Assembly (NCBI RefSeq): GCF_001188955.3
Contig: NZ_JPRF03000056.1
Coordinates: 1-41,431 of the forward strand
Length of the DNA: 41,431 nucleotides
From: Kitasatospora aureofaciens
Lineage (GTDB): Bacteria; Actinomycetota; Actinomycetes; Streptomycetales; Streptomycetaceae
Direction of reading: 5' to 3'
The translations under genes were made by a program, and so were the position numbers. Below the pieces are notes generated by a model. The model was not told the origin of the DNA. It was given only the letters and a program-made list of their open reading frames with translations, and ran no database searches. Shown here piece by piece: positions 1 to 8,058 of the stretch. Position 1 is the first letter of the stretch, and the number at the start of each line of letters is the position of its first letter.

Positions 1-1336
1 CGGGCAGCGGGCCGAGGCGCTGCCCCGCCAGGGTCGGCGCGCCCGGGCCCGCGCCGTCCATCCGTACGGTGGGGGCGCTGGCCAGGTCGCCGTCCGGTCC
101 CGGTTCCCCCGGACGGGGGACGCCGGGCGGGCCGCTGCCCCACGGCTCGGCCGCCAGGCGCTCCCAGACCTCCTCGCCGCAGGCCGTCAGCAACCGTGCC
201 CCGCAGCCGGTCAGCCACTGCCCGGCGCCGCGCAGCCAGCGCGGGTCCAGGTCGGCCGGGGCCTCCTCGGGGCCGTCCAGGATCACCAGCAGCGACCGTC
301 CGGCCGCCGCGCACAGCGCCGCCACCGGTTCCGGCGCGGGCGCCGGTACGCCCAGTTCGGCCGCGGCGGCGGCCAGCGCCCGTTCCACCGGTTCGGCGAG
401 CGAACGGTCCTCGGCGCGCAGGTCGTCGCCGCGCAGCCACAGGGTGGGCAGCGGCCGGGTGCCGCCGGAGCGGCGGACGGCGAGCGCGGCCAGTTCGGTG
501 GAGCGCCCGCTGCCGGGGGCGCCGACCAGGACGGTGACGGTCGCCTCCGGCTCGTCGCTGGTGGGCCCGTCCGGCCGGTCGACCCGGTCGGCGGCCAGCC
601 CGGCCACCCGGTCCGGCCCGGCACCGGCGGCGGCCAGCTGGGAGGCGGACAGCCGCAGCACCCCGGCCAGGTTCAGCGCGGGCCCGTACCCGGGCACCGC
701 CGCCGCGTTGCGCGCCAGCAGCCCTGCCAGCGCCTCCGCGACCACTGCCCCGCCCCCGGCGGTAACGGCCGACAGTGCCCCACCCCCGGCCGGGACCGCC
801 GTCAACCCCCCGCCGCGCAGGGCGGGCGCGGCCAGCGCCACCACCGCGCCGCTGCGGGCGTCCAGCACCGGAGAGCCGGCCGGCACCACGACCCCGCCCA
901 CCGCCGGCACGTCCAGCACCAGCACCCCGGCCGGCGGGTGCCCGCCGTACGCCGCGCCGCCGACGCCAAGCAGCCCGCAGCGCAGCACGACCGCCGGGCC
1001 GTCGTCCCCGGTGAGCGCGGGCAGCAGCACCTCCTGCCCGGCGCCCACCGCGGCCACCGCGGCCACCGGCAGCGGCGGCACCGGCAGCCCGCCGACCGCG
1101 TCGGTGCGCAGCAGGGCGAGCCCGTGCTCGGGCAGCGGCAGCACCGCGTCCGGGCCGAGCACCCGGGTCTGCCCGCCGGGGGTGTGCAGCACCACCCGGT
1201 CCAGGCCCGCCACGGCCTCGTGCGCGGTGAGCACCCCGCCCTGCGGGTCGGCGACGAACCCTAAGCCGTGCAGCCGCCCGTTGAGGTCGCGGATCCGCAG
1301 CAGGTACCGCCCCGGATCGCCCTCCGCAAACCCCAT
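1..1336 (-). CDS. Trypsin-fold pseudoprotease fused to P-loop NTPase (partial, 3' end beyond window)
   Basis: About 445 codons are present, starting at an ATG at 1336 preceded by a GAGGGGG ribosome site; the C-terminus lies off the left edge. Residues 10-175 look like a trypsin-like fold (GFVADPQGGVLTAHEAVAG, then GLALLRTD, then GSPVLDARSGAVVAL). The histidine is kept (His39). The usual Asp before LALL is Gly72, and the nucleophile Ser of the GxSGSP motif is Ala153 (VPAGSP). A linker leads to a P-loop, GAPGSGRST at 272-280, and a Walker-B-like strand LLVILDGPEE (Asp354), suggesting a STAND/NACHT-type NTPase module. I recall related actinobacterial genes annotated as serine proteases with long NTPase or repeat C-termini. 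Here the first domain is more likely a binding or sensing module than a protease. The family call is moderate; loss of Ser and Asp is read directly. Confidence 0.7.
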   Translation of the reverse strand, partial: MGFAEGDPGRYLLRIRDLNGRLHGLGFVADPQGGVLTAHEAVAGLDRVVLHTPGGQTRVLGPDAVLPLPEHGLALLRTDAVGGLPVPPLPVAAVAAVGAGQEVLLPALTGDDGPAVVLRCGLLGVGGAAYGGHPPAGVLVLDVPAVGGVVVPAGSPVLDARSGAVVALAAPALRGGGLTAVPAGGGALSAVTAGGGAVVAEALAGLLARNAAAVPGYGPALNLAGVLRLSASQLAAAGAGPDRVAGLAADRVDRPDGPTSDEPEATVTVLVGAPGSGRSTELAALAVRRSGGTRPLPTLWLRGDDLRAEDRSLAEPVERALAAAAAELGVPAPAPEPVAALCAAAGRSLLVILDGPEEAPADLDPRWLRGAGQWLTGCGARLLTACGEEVWERLAAEPWGSGPPGVPRPGEPGPDGDLASAPTVRMDGAGPGAPTLAGQRLGPLP

Positions 1337-1499
1337 GAACGCCCCCTCGACCTCGCTCGGGCCTGTCGCCCGCTCGCCGCCGGGAGCCTGCCCGCCGGGG
1401 CGGCGCCCCCACCGCTCCCGCGCCGCTCACCACGGTCGTTCACCTCGTGCGCTCCCCCGGGCGGGTGACGCCCTCCGTTCGGGTGAACGGCCCGCAAAG

Positions 1500-1534
1500 G
1501 TGAACCCCCGCCGGGATTCCCGACGGGGGTTCAC
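1500..1534 (-). terminator. Hairpin terminator downstream of truB
   Basis: Inverted repeat 1500-1515/1519-1534, a 16-bp stem with one mismatch and a 3-nt loop, 50 bases past the truB stop. There is no clear U-tract, as is common in Streptomyces. It would end the rbfA-truB transcript before the pseudoprotease gene. Confidence 0.75.
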
Positions 1535-1540
1535 ACACGA

Positions 1541-1595
1541 ACGACCGGCTCAGCCGACGACCGGCTCGGCCGGAGACGACCGGCTCAGCCGACGA
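1541..1595. repeat. 20-bp direct repeat spanning the truB stop codon
   Basis: The same 20 bases occur at 1541-1560 and 1576-1595. The second copy contains the truB stop (1585-1587), so the last codons and stop are duplicated just downstream. Confidence 0.8.
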
Positions 1596-2514
1596 ACACC
1601 GCGACCGGCTTCGCCTGGCCGCCCTTCTCCTCGACCAGCGCGAGGAAGCGCCCGTCCGGCCCGAACACCGCGATCGGCCCGTCCACGCCCAGCCCGGGCG
1701 CCTTCAGCCGGGCGCCGTGGGACAGCTTCTGCGCCGAGTCCTCGTCCAGGTCCCAGCGCGGGAAGGCGGCCGCCGCGGCCTGCGCGATCGGCAGCACCTC
1801 CAGCGGCGCGGCGGGCTCGCCGGTGACGGCGGCCTCCAGCTGCTCCAGGGTGCGCGCCGACTCCACCCCGTACGGCCCGACCTTGGTGCGGCGCAGCGCC
1901 GTCAGGTGCCCGCCGACGCCCAGCCCGGCGCCCAGGTCGCGGGCCAGCGCCCGGATGTAGGTGCCGGAGGAGCACTCGACGGTGACGTCGAGGTCGATCA
2001 CCGGCGTGCCGTCCCCGGCGACCGCCGCGCGCTGCTCGTGCACGGTGAAGGAGTGGATCGTGGTCGGCCGGGCCGCGAGCTCGAAGTCCTCGCCCTCGCG
2101 CACCCGCGCGTACGACCGCTTGCCGTCGATCTTGATCGCGCTGACCTTGGACGGCACCTGCATGATCTCGCCGGTGAGCGCGGCGATCCCGGCGTCGATC
2201 GCCTCCCGGGTGACGCCCTGCGCCGGGGTCGAGGCGGTGACCTCGCCCTCGCGGTCGTCGGTGACGGTGGTCTGGCCGAGCCGGACGGTCGCCTCGTAGG
2301 TCTTGGCGGTCAGCATCAGGTGGCCGAGCAGCCGGGTGGCCCGCTCGACGCCGATCACCAGCACACCGGTGGCCATCGGGTCCAGCGTGCCGGCGTGCCC
2401 GACCTTCCTGGTGCCGGCCAGCCACCGCATCTTGGCGACGACCCCGTGGGAGGTGATGCCCTCGGGCTTGTCGACGATCACCAGGCCGTCCGGGCCGGTG
2501 CCTTTGCGCTTCAT
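1585..2514 (-). CDS. truB: tRNA pseudouridine(55) synthase TruB
   Basis: 309 residues, the usual length. TruB isomerises U55 in the T-loop of elongator tRNAs. The N-terminus KGTGPDGLVIVDKPEGITSH and the catalytic motif GHAGTLDPMATGVL (nucleophile Asp45) are diagnostic. The substrate-binding strands with YARVREGEDFEL and SGTYIRALARDLG follow, and the C-terminal part is a small PUA-like extension. The ATG start has a purine-rich AGAAAG upstream. It is the last gene of the rbfA-nrnA-truB run, 31 bases after the DHH gene, and is followed by a strong hairpin. The C-terminal codons are duplicated beyond the stop, without apparent effect on the protein. Confidence 0.97.
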   Translation of the reverse strand: MKRKGTGPDGLVIVDKPEGITSHGVVAKMRWLAGTRKVGHAGTLDPMATGVLVIGVERATRLLGHLMLTAKTYEATVRLGQTTVTDDREGEVTASTPAQGVTREAIDAGIAALTGEIMQVPSKVSAIKIDGKRSYARVREGEDFELAARPTTIHSFTVHEQRAAVAGDGTPVIDLDVTVECSSGTYIRALARDLGAGLGVGGHLTALRRTKVGPYGVESARTLEQLEAAVTGEPAAPLEVLPIAQAAAAAFPRWDLDEDSAQKLSHGARLKAPGLGVDGPIAVFGPDGRFLALVEEKGGQAKPVAVFVG

Positions 2515-2545
2515 CGAGTTCTTTCTCTAAGACGTGCAGGAGCCC

Positions 2546-3649
2546 TCAACGTACCGGCCGCAGCGCACCCCGGAACCGCTCCACCACCGCGCCGACGTCC
2601 TCCCGGGCGCTGAACCCGGCCGCGAAGACGTGACCGCCGCCGCCCAGTTCGGCGCAGGCGGCGGCCACGTCGACCGCGCCCTTGGAGCGGGAGGAGCCGC
2701 GCAGGGTGCCGTCCGGGTCCTGCTTGAGCACCAACGCCACCTCGGCCTCGGCCGGCCGGCGCAGGATGTCGATCAGCCCCTCGATCTCCTCGACGGTGAC
2801 GCTGAACAGCGCCAGGTCCTGGTACGGCACCCAGGTCCACACCAGGCCCAGCCCGTCGGCCGCGTCCGGCTCGTAGACGGCCCGGTCCAGCGCGGCCGCG
2901 AGCACCTTGAGGTAGCCGAAGGAGGAGGTGTCCCACAGCTGCCGGGAGATCAGGTCGTGCCGGATGCCGGTGGCCAGCAGCCGCCCGGCGAGTTCGTGGG
3001 TCGCGGGCGTGGTGGCCCGGTACTTGAAGGAGCCGGTGTCGGTGGCGACCCCGGTGTACAGGCAGGTGGCCAGGGACTGGTCGAGTTCGACGCCGAGCCG
3101 GCGCAGCAGTTCGTCCACCAGCACGGCGGTGGCCGGCGCGGACGGGTCGATCAGCTGGTGGGTGCCGAAGCCCGGGTTGGAGGCGTGGTGGTCGAACACC
3201 ACCAGGACGGGCGCGGCGAAGGCCTTGTCGTGCAGCAGGCCCAGCCTGCTCTGCGCGGCGACGTCAAAGCAGAGCACCAGCTCCGGCACGTCCGGCACCT
3301 CGGCGGCGGGCACGATCAGCTCCTGGCCGGGCAGGAAGGCCAGCGACTCGGGCACGACCTGCGGGTCGTCGCCGAAGGAGACCCGCACCTGCTTGCCCAG
3401 CGCGCGCAGCGCCAGGGCGGCCGCCAGGGAGGAGCCCAGCGCGTCGCCGTCCGGGCAGATGTGGCAGATCAGGTCGATCGAACGGGCCCGCCCGATCTCC
3501 GCCACCACCTGCTGCCAGACCAGCTCGAAGCCGCTCTCCTCGGTGCGCGGCCCGGGGAGCGCCGCGAGGGCACCCTCCACCGTGCTGGTGGAGGGCGCCC
3601 CCGTGGTCGATCCGGCTCGCGAGGCGGCCTGCGCCGACTCACCCGCCAT
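2546..3649 (-). CDS. DHH/DHHA1 phosphoesterase, NrnA-like oligoribonuclease / pAp phosphatase
   Basis: 367 residues. Members of this family degrade nanoRNAs and pGpG and dephosphorylate 3'-phosphoadenosine 5'-phosphate. The Mn-binding motifs are intact: HICPDGDALGSS (His63, Asp67, Asp69), CFDVA (Asp129) and VFDHHASN (Asp153, His154, His155). DTGSFKY follows, and near the C-terminus is the DHHA1 signature GGGGHVFAAGF. The first 40 residues are a non-conserved Ser/Ala/Thr-rich extension. The ATG lies 2 bases after the rbfA stop, so the genes are probably translationally coupled. The rbfA-nrnA-truB arrangement recalls mycobacteria, where the orthologue is a bifunctional NrnA. Activity on nanoRNA versus pAp cannot be decided from sequence. 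Confidence 0.9.
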   Translation of the reverse strand: MAGESAQAASRAGSTTGAPSTSTVEGALAALPGPRTEESGFELVWQQVVAEIGRARSIDLICHICPDGDALGSSLAAALALRALGKQVRVSFGDDPQVVPESLAFLPGQELIVPAAEVPDVPELVLCFDVAAQSRLGLLHDKAFAAPVLVVFDHHASNPGFGTHQLIDPSAPATAVLVDELLRRLGVELDQSLATCLYTGVATDTGSFKYRATTPATHELAGRLLATGIRHDLISRQLWDTSSFGYLKVLAAALDRAVYEPDAADGLGLVWTWVPYQDLALFSVTVEEIEGLIDILRRPAEAEVALVLKQDPDGTLRGSSRSKGAVDVAAACAELGGGGHVFAAGFSAREDVGAVVERFRGALRPVR

Positions 3650-3651
3650 GA

Positions 3652-4092
3652 CTACTCGTCCTCGTCGTCACGCTCGGACGCCGGCACCCGGTACGGGTCC
3701 GCGTCGCCGGCGTAGGTCGCGCCCGCGGCGGTGGTGCGCACCGCCGCGTCGATGGCCTTCGCCCGGTCGAGCAGGTCGTCGATGTTCCGGGCGTTCTCCG
3801 GCAGGGCGTCCGCGACGAAGGTCAGCGTCGGGGTGAAGCGCACCCCGATCTTGCCGACCTCGGAGCGGATCACGCCCTTGGCGCTCTCCAGCGCGGCCGC
3901 GGTGGCCTCGCGGTCGGTCTCGTCGCCGAAGACGGTGTAGAAGACGGTGGCCTCGCGGAGGTCGCCGGTCACCCGGGTGTCGGTGATGGTCACGAACCCC
4001 AGTCGCGGGTCCTTGATCCGCCGCTCCAGGGTCTGGGCGACGACCACCTGGATGCGGTCGGCGAGCTTGCGCGCCCTAGCGGTGTCGGTCAC
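3652..4092 (-). CDS. rbfA: 30S ribosome-binding factor RbfA
   Basis: 146 residues from a GTG at 4092 with a strong AGGAGG five bases upstream. The open frame continues upstream, but that extension lacks similarity to the family. RbfA binds the 5' helix of 16S rRNA and assists late 30S maturation and cold adaptation. Family motifs are ARKLADRIQVVVAQ, IKDPRLGFVTITDTRVTGDL, ATVFYTVFGDE and FTPTLTFVADALPENARNI (KH-like fold), followed by the acidic actinobacterial tail ending DDEDE. It follows the DUF503 gene after 153 bases and is coupled to the DHH gene. Confidence 0.96.
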   Translation of the reverse strand: MTDTARARKLADRIQVVVAQTLERRIKDPRLGFVTITDTRVTGDLREATVFYTVFGDETDREATAAALESAKGVIRSEVGKIGVRFTPTLTFVADALPENARNIDDLLDRAKAIDAAVRTTAAGATYAGDADPYRVPASERDDEDE

Positions 4093-4170
4093 GTTGCCTC
4101 CTCGTGCAGTGGGCCCGGTACCCGGGCGAGCTGCGCACCCGTCGGGGCCCATGCCCCAAAGTACCGGCCC

Positions 4171-4190
4171 GCGCCCGGCCTTGCGGGCGC
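4171..4190 (-). terminator. Short hairpin between DUF503 gene and rbfA
   Basis: A 7-bp perfect stem (4171-4177/4184-4190) with a 6-base loop in the 153-base gap. It may be a weak terminator or attenuator; no U-tract is seen. Confidence 0.35.
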
Positions 4191-4245
4191 TCTCGGTCCT
4201 GATCCGTGTGAGAACGGCGACTTCCGCCGGCCGGCTCCACGGTCC

Positions 4246-4542
4246 TCATTCGTCGTCGTCGTTGTGGTAGCGCCTCCTCGCGGAGAGGAGCTGCACCTCG
4301 GGGCGGCCGGCGACCAACCGCTCACAGCTGTCCAGGACCTCGGTGACGTACCCGGCTTCGCCGGAGACCACCGCCAGGCCGATCTCGGCCCTGCGGTGCA
4401 GGTCCTGGTTCCCGGTCTCGGCAGCGCACACGCTGTACTTGCGCTGCAGTTCGGCCACGATGGGCCGCACGATCGAACGCTTCTCCTTGAGCGAGTGGAC
4501 GTCGCCCAGCAGCAGGTCGAAGGTGAGTGTTCCCACGAACAT
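4246..4542 (-). CDS. DUF503 (YlxP-like) protein
   Basis: 98 residues with the family's typical opening, MFVGTLTFDLLLGDVHSLKEKR, and the RAEIGLAVVSGEAG block. DUF503/YlxP proteins are small alpha/beta proteins encoded between infB and rbfA in many Gram-positives. They have been linked to ribosome maturation, but the molecular role is not settled. The ribosome site before the ATG is weak. The gene sits 168 bases after infB, behind a strong hairpin (4657-4701), so it needs readthrough or its own promoter. The acidic tail NDDDE is typical. Confidence 0.93.
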   Translation of the reverse strand: MFVGTLTFDLLLGDVHSLKEKRSIVRPIVAELQRKYSVCAAETGNQDLHRRAEIGLAVVSGEAGYVTEVLDSCERLVAGRPEVQLLSARRRYHNDDDE

Positions 4543-4656
4543 GTGTGACAGGTCTCGCCGACCTGGAAGGCCTCGGGGGAGGCGCGGGCCCGGACCGGGC
4601 CCGCGCCGGGACCGTCGGAAGCTGACTTCCGAACACCCCGGACCCTACACAGCGAG

Positions 4657-4701
4657 ACCGGGGCCGGTCGACGGAAATACCACCCGTCGACCGGCCCCGG
4701 T
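4657..4701. terminator. 18-bp perfect hairpin directly after infB
   Basis: Arms 4657-4674 and 4684-4701 are perfectly complementary, with a 9-base AU-rich loop. The hairpin starts 10 bases past the infB stop. It is one of the strongest stems in the window, has no poly-U, and is structurally symmetric, so it could act on either strand. Confidence 0.88.
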
Positions 4702-4710
4702 TGACACCGA

Positions 4711-7700
4711 CTAGGCGCGCGGCTTCTCGCGCATCTCGTAGGTCTCGATGATGTCCTCGACCTTGATGTCGTTGAACGACCCCAGGGTGACACCGGCCTC
4801 GAAGCCCTCGCGGACCTCGGTCGCGTCGTCCTTGAAGCGGCGCAGACCCTCGATCGAGAGGTTCTCCGCCACGACCTTGCCGTCGCGCAGCAGGCGGGCC
4901 TTGGCGTTGCGGCGGATGATGCCGTCGCGGACCAGGACACCGGCGATGTTGCCGAACTTGGAGGAGCGGAAGACCTCGCGGATCTCCGCGGCGCCGAGGC
5001 GCACCTCCTCGTACTCCGGCTTGAGCATGCCCTTGAGGGCGTTCTCGATCTCCTCGATCGCCTGGTAGATGACCGAGTAGTACCGGACGTCCACGCCTTC
5101 CTTCTCGGCCGCGGCGCGCGCACGGCCTTCGGCGCGCACGTTGAAGCCGATGATGATGGCGTCCGAGCCCATCGCCAGGTCCACGTCGGACTCGGTGATG
5201 GCACCCACACCGCGGTGCAGGACCCGGAGCTCGACCTCCTCGCCCACGTCCAGCTTGACGAGGGCGTCCTCGAGGGCCTCGACCGAACCGGAGACGTCAC
5301 CCTTGATGATGAGGTTGAGCTGCTCGATGGAGCCGGCGGCGATGGCCTTGTCCAGGTCCTCCAGGGACACCCGGACCCGACGCTGCGCGAAGGCGGCGTT
5401 GCGGTCGCGGGCCGAGCGCTTCTCGGCGATCTGGCGGGCGGTGCGGTCCTCGTCGACGACGATGAAGCTGTCGCCGGCGCGGGGCACCGAGGTCAGACCG
5501 AGCAGCAGCACCGGACGGGACGGGCCGGCCTCGCTGAGGTTGTTGCCGTTCTCGTCCAGCATGGCGCGGACGCGGCCGTAGGCGTCGCCCACGACGATCG
5601 AGTCACCGACGCGGAGGGTACCGCGCTGGACCAGGACGGTCGCCATGGCGCCGCGGCCCTTGTCCAGGTGGGCTTCGATCGCAATACCCTGCGCGTCCTG
5701 GTCGGGGTTGGCCCGCAGGTCGAGCGAGGCGTCCGCGGTCAGGACCACGGCCTCCAGCAGCTGGTCGATGTTCAGACCCTGGCGCGCGGAGATGTCGACG
5801 AACATGGTGTCGCCGCCGTACTCCTCGGCCACCAGGCCGAACTCGGTCAGCTGGCCGCGGACCTTGGTCGGGTCGGCGCCCTCGACGTCGATCTTGTTGA
5901 CGGCGACCACGATCGGCACACCCGCGGCCTTGGCGTGGTTCAGCGCCTCGACCGTCTGCGGCATGACACCGTCGTTGGCCGCGACCACCAGGATCGCGAT
6001 GTCGGTGGACTTGGCACCACGGGCACGCATGGCGGAGAACGCCTCGTGACCCGGGGTGTCGAGGAAGGTGATCGGGCGCTCTTCGCCGTTCACGATCGTC
6101 GCCACCTGGTAGGCACCGATGTGCTGGGTGATGCCACCGGCCTCGCCGGCCACCACGTTGGACTTGCGGATCGCGTCCAGCAGGCGGGTCTTACCGTGGT
6201 CGACGTGACCCATGACGGTGACGACCGGCGGGCGCGGGGCCAGCTGGTCCTCGTCGCCCTCGTCGGCACCGAAGTCGATGTCGAACGACTCCAGCAGCTC
6301 GCGGTCCTCGTCGTCCCGGCTGACGATCTCCAGCTGGAAGCCCATCTCGCCGGCCAGCAGCTCGAGGGTCGCGTCGGAGACCGACTGGGTCGCGGTGACC
6401 ATCTCACCGAGGTTGAACATGACGGAGACGAGCGCGGCCGGGTTGGCGTTGATCTTCTCCGCGAAGTCCATCAGCGAGGCGCCGCTCGACAGGCGAACGG
6501 TCTGGCCGTTGCCGCGGGGCAGCATCACACCGCCGACGGACGGGGCCTGCATGGCCTCGTACTCCTGGCGCTTCGCCCGCTTCGACTTGCGACCGCGCGC
6601 CGGGCGACCGCCCGGGCCACGACCGAAGGCGCCCTGCGTGCCACCACGGGCACCCGGGCCACCGGGACGACCGCCGAAGCCACCGGGACGGGGGCCGAAG
6701 CCGCCGCCGCCACCCGGGGCACCGCCACCGGGACGCGGACCGCCGAAGCCGCCGCCACCGGCCGGACGCGAGCCCGGACCGGCCGGACGACCCTGGAAGC
6801 CGGGACGGGCACCGCCGGCACCCGGACCACCCGGACGACCGCCGGGGCCACCCGGACCGCGGCCACCCGGGCCCGGACGCGGGCCGGCCGGACGCTGCGG
6901 CATCATGCCCGGGTTCGGACGCGGCATGCCGGACGGGGTCGGCCCGCCGGGACGCGGCGCGGCCGGACGCGGCATGCCGTCGGGACGCGGGGCGCCACCG
7001 GGACGCGGAGCACCGGCACCCGGCGCGCCACCCGGACGCGGACGGTCGCCGCCCGGACGGGGGGCACCGGCACCCTGGGCACCGGCCGGACGCGGACGGT
7101 CGCCACCGGGACGCGGCGCACCGGCACCCTGGGCACCGGCCGGACGCGGACGGTCGCCACCGGGACGCGGACGGTCGCCGCCCTGCGCGCCCGGAGCACC
7201 CGGACGGGCACCCGGCGCGCCCGGACGGCGGTCGCCGGGGCGGGCCATGCCGGTCGCGCTGCCCGAGGTGAACGGGTTGTTGCCCGGACGCGGGCCGGCC
7301 GGACGCGGGCCCGGACGGGCACCGCCACCGGCCTGGCCGGCCGGACGCGGGGCCTGGGCGGCCGGACGCGGGGCGTCACCGGCCGGAGCCGGCGAGGAGA
7401 ACTCGGCCGCGGGAGCAGCCGGAGCCGCCGGGGTGGCGGGACGCGCGGCCGGGCGGGGGCCCGGGGTCGGCGCACCCGTACGCGGGGCGGCGGGGGCGGC
7501 CGGAGCCGCGGGCGCGGCCGGAGCGGCGGGAGCCGCGGCCGCAGGGGTCGGACGGGGACCAGGGGTCGCGCCAGGGCGCGGACCCGGGGTCGGTGCACCC
7601 GGCTTGGGTGCACCCGCGGCACCTGCCGCGGGCTGGGGCGCCGCGGTCTTCCGCGGGCCCGGCTTGGCAGCGCCACCACCGGTGGGGGCCACACCAAGCG

Positions 7701-7845
7701 CGTCAGTCAGCTTGCGCACGACCGGCGCCTCGATCGTCGAGGACGCCGAACGGACGAACTCACCGAGCTCGGTCAGCTTGGCCATGACGGCCTTGCTCTC
7801 CAAGCCAAGCTCCTTGGCGAGTTCGTAAACCCGGACCTTAGCCAC
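4711..7845 (-). CDS. infB: Translation initiation factor IF-2
   Basis: 1044 residues. IF-2 delivers fMet-tRNA to the 30S P-site and promotes subunit joining. The start is GTG at 7845 with AGGAG four bases before it. The first 55 residues are the IF2_N module (VRVYELAKELGLESKAVMAK). About 370 residues of Pro/Gly/Arg-rich disordered sequence follow, including 18-residue repeats. A second IF2_N module comes next, then the G domain with GHVDHGKT (G1, around residue 545), DTPGHEAF (G3) and NKID (G4). Domains II and III and the C-terminal fMet-tRNA-binding domain complete it. All GTPase motifs are intact. The very long N-terminus is normal for actinobacteria. It follows ylxR with a 213-base leader holding unusual mini-ORFs. 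Confidence 0.98.
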   Translation of the reverse strand: MAKVRVYELAKELGLESKAVMAKLTELGEFVRSASSTIEAPVVRKLTDALGVAPTGGGAAKPGPRKTAAPQPAAGAAGAPKPGAPTPGPRPGATPGPRPTPAAAAPAAPAAPAAPAAPAAPRTGAPTPGPRPAARPATPAAPAAPAAEFSSPAPAGDAPRPAAQAPRPAGQAGGGARPGPRPAGPRPGNNPFTSGSATGMARPGDRRPGAPGARPGAPGAQGGDRPRPGGDRPRPAGAQGAGAPRPGGDRPRPAGAQGAGAPRPGGDRPRPGGAPGAGAPRPGGAPRPDGMPRPAAPRPGGPTPSGMPRPNPGMMPQRPAGPRPGPGGRGPGGPGGRPGGPGAGGARPGFQGRPAGPGSRPAGGGGFGGPRPGGGAPGGGGGFGPRPGGFGGRPGGPGARGGTQGAFGRGPGGRPARGRKSKRAKRQEYEAMQAPSVGGVMLPRGNGQTVRLSSGASLMDFAEKINANPAALVSVMFNLGEMVTATQSVSDATLELLAGEMGFQLEIVSRDDEDRELLESFDIDFGADEGDEDQLAPRPPVVTVMGHVDHGKTRLLDAIRKSNVVAGEAGGITQHIGAYQVATIVNGEERPITFLDTPGHEAFSAMRARGAKSTDIAILVVAANDGVMPQTVEALNHAKAAGVPIVVAVNKIDVEGADPTKVRGQLTEFGLVAEEYGGDTMFVDISARQGLNIDQLLEAVVLTADASLDLRANPDQDAQGIAIEAHLDKGRGAMATVLVQRGTLRVGDSIVVGDAYGRVRAMLDENGNNLSEAGPSRPVLLLGLTSVPRAGDSFIVVDEDRTARQIAEKRSARDRNAAFAQRRVRVSLEDLDKAIAAGSIEQLNLIIKGDVSGSVEALEDALVKLDVGEEVELRVLHRGVGAITESDVDLAMGSDAIIIGFNVRAEGRARAAAEKEGVDVRYYSVIYQAIEEIENALKGMLKPEYEEVRLGAAEIREVFRSSKFGNIAGVLVRDGIIRRNAKARLLRDGKVVAENLSIEGLRRFKDDATEVREGFEAGVTLGSFNDIKVEDIIETYEMREKPRA
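7023..7184. repeat. 54-bp tandem repeat inside infB
   Basis: Copies begin at 7023, 7077 and 7131. The middle and right copies are near-identical over most of their length and the left one is diverged. They encode an 18-residue unit of the form GGDRPRPAGAQGAGAPRP in the disordered N-terminal region, in frame, so copy number can vary without disrupting IF-2. Confidence 0.85.
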
Positions 7846-7862
7846 TTCACTCCTGTCTATGA

Positions 7863-7886
7863 GTCCGGGGGTCTCGTCCGCCGGAC
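7863..7886 (-). promoter_or_regulatory. Hairpin in the infB leader
   Basis: 6-bp arms GTCCGG (7863-7868) and CCGGAC (7881-7886) lie 18-41 bases upstream of the infB start codon, on the transcript just before the AGGAG site. This could modulate ribosome access; the role is inferred. Confidence 0.4.
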
Positions 7887-7891
7887 TGTCG

Positions 7892-7969
7892 CTACTTCAT
7901 GGGCGTACCCATCGCGTACTCATCGCGTACTCATCGAGTGCTCATCGCAATCTCGACCTACTTCCACAT
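7892..7969 (-). promoter_or_regulatory. Chain of overlapping mini-ORFs in the infB leader (11-bp tandem repeat)
   Basis: An 11-bp unit (core CTCATCGCGTA on the plus strand) is repeated four times at 7908-7951. On the minus strand it gives successive short frames: MWK (7958-7969), MSTR (7931-7945), MSTR (7920-7934), MSTRWVRP (7897-7923) and MGTPMK (7892-7912). The second MSTR starts in the ATGA that ends the first, and MSTRWVRP likewise starts in the ATGA ending the second. This looks like a termination-reinitiation relay 50-125 bases before the infB GTG. No strong ribosome site precedes the first frame, so translation is unproven. Confidence 0.5.
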
Positions 7970-8058
7970 CGCGAGGTACCTGACTGGTGCACGGCGCGCG
8001 GCTGCCCGAGCGCTGTGCTTGTTGCGGTGGTTCTCTCCGCCGCGGTGAGCGGCGGCCG

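Noticed and set aside
69..1826. A 585-codon plus-strand frame at the left end
   Set aside because: It runs antisense to the pseudoprotease gene and the truB end, with Ser/Pro/Ala/Arg-rich noise and no ribosome site.
7908..7951. 11-bp repeats considered as a CRISPR or iteron array
   Set aside because: Units are too short and lack spacers, no cas or replication genes are near, and the position in the infB leader argues against an origin.
5215..7983. A 922-codon plus-strand frame opposite infB
   Set aside because: It is antisense to a clear IF-2; its Thr/Arg/Gly-rich composition mirrors the Pro/Gly/Arg-rich part of infB.
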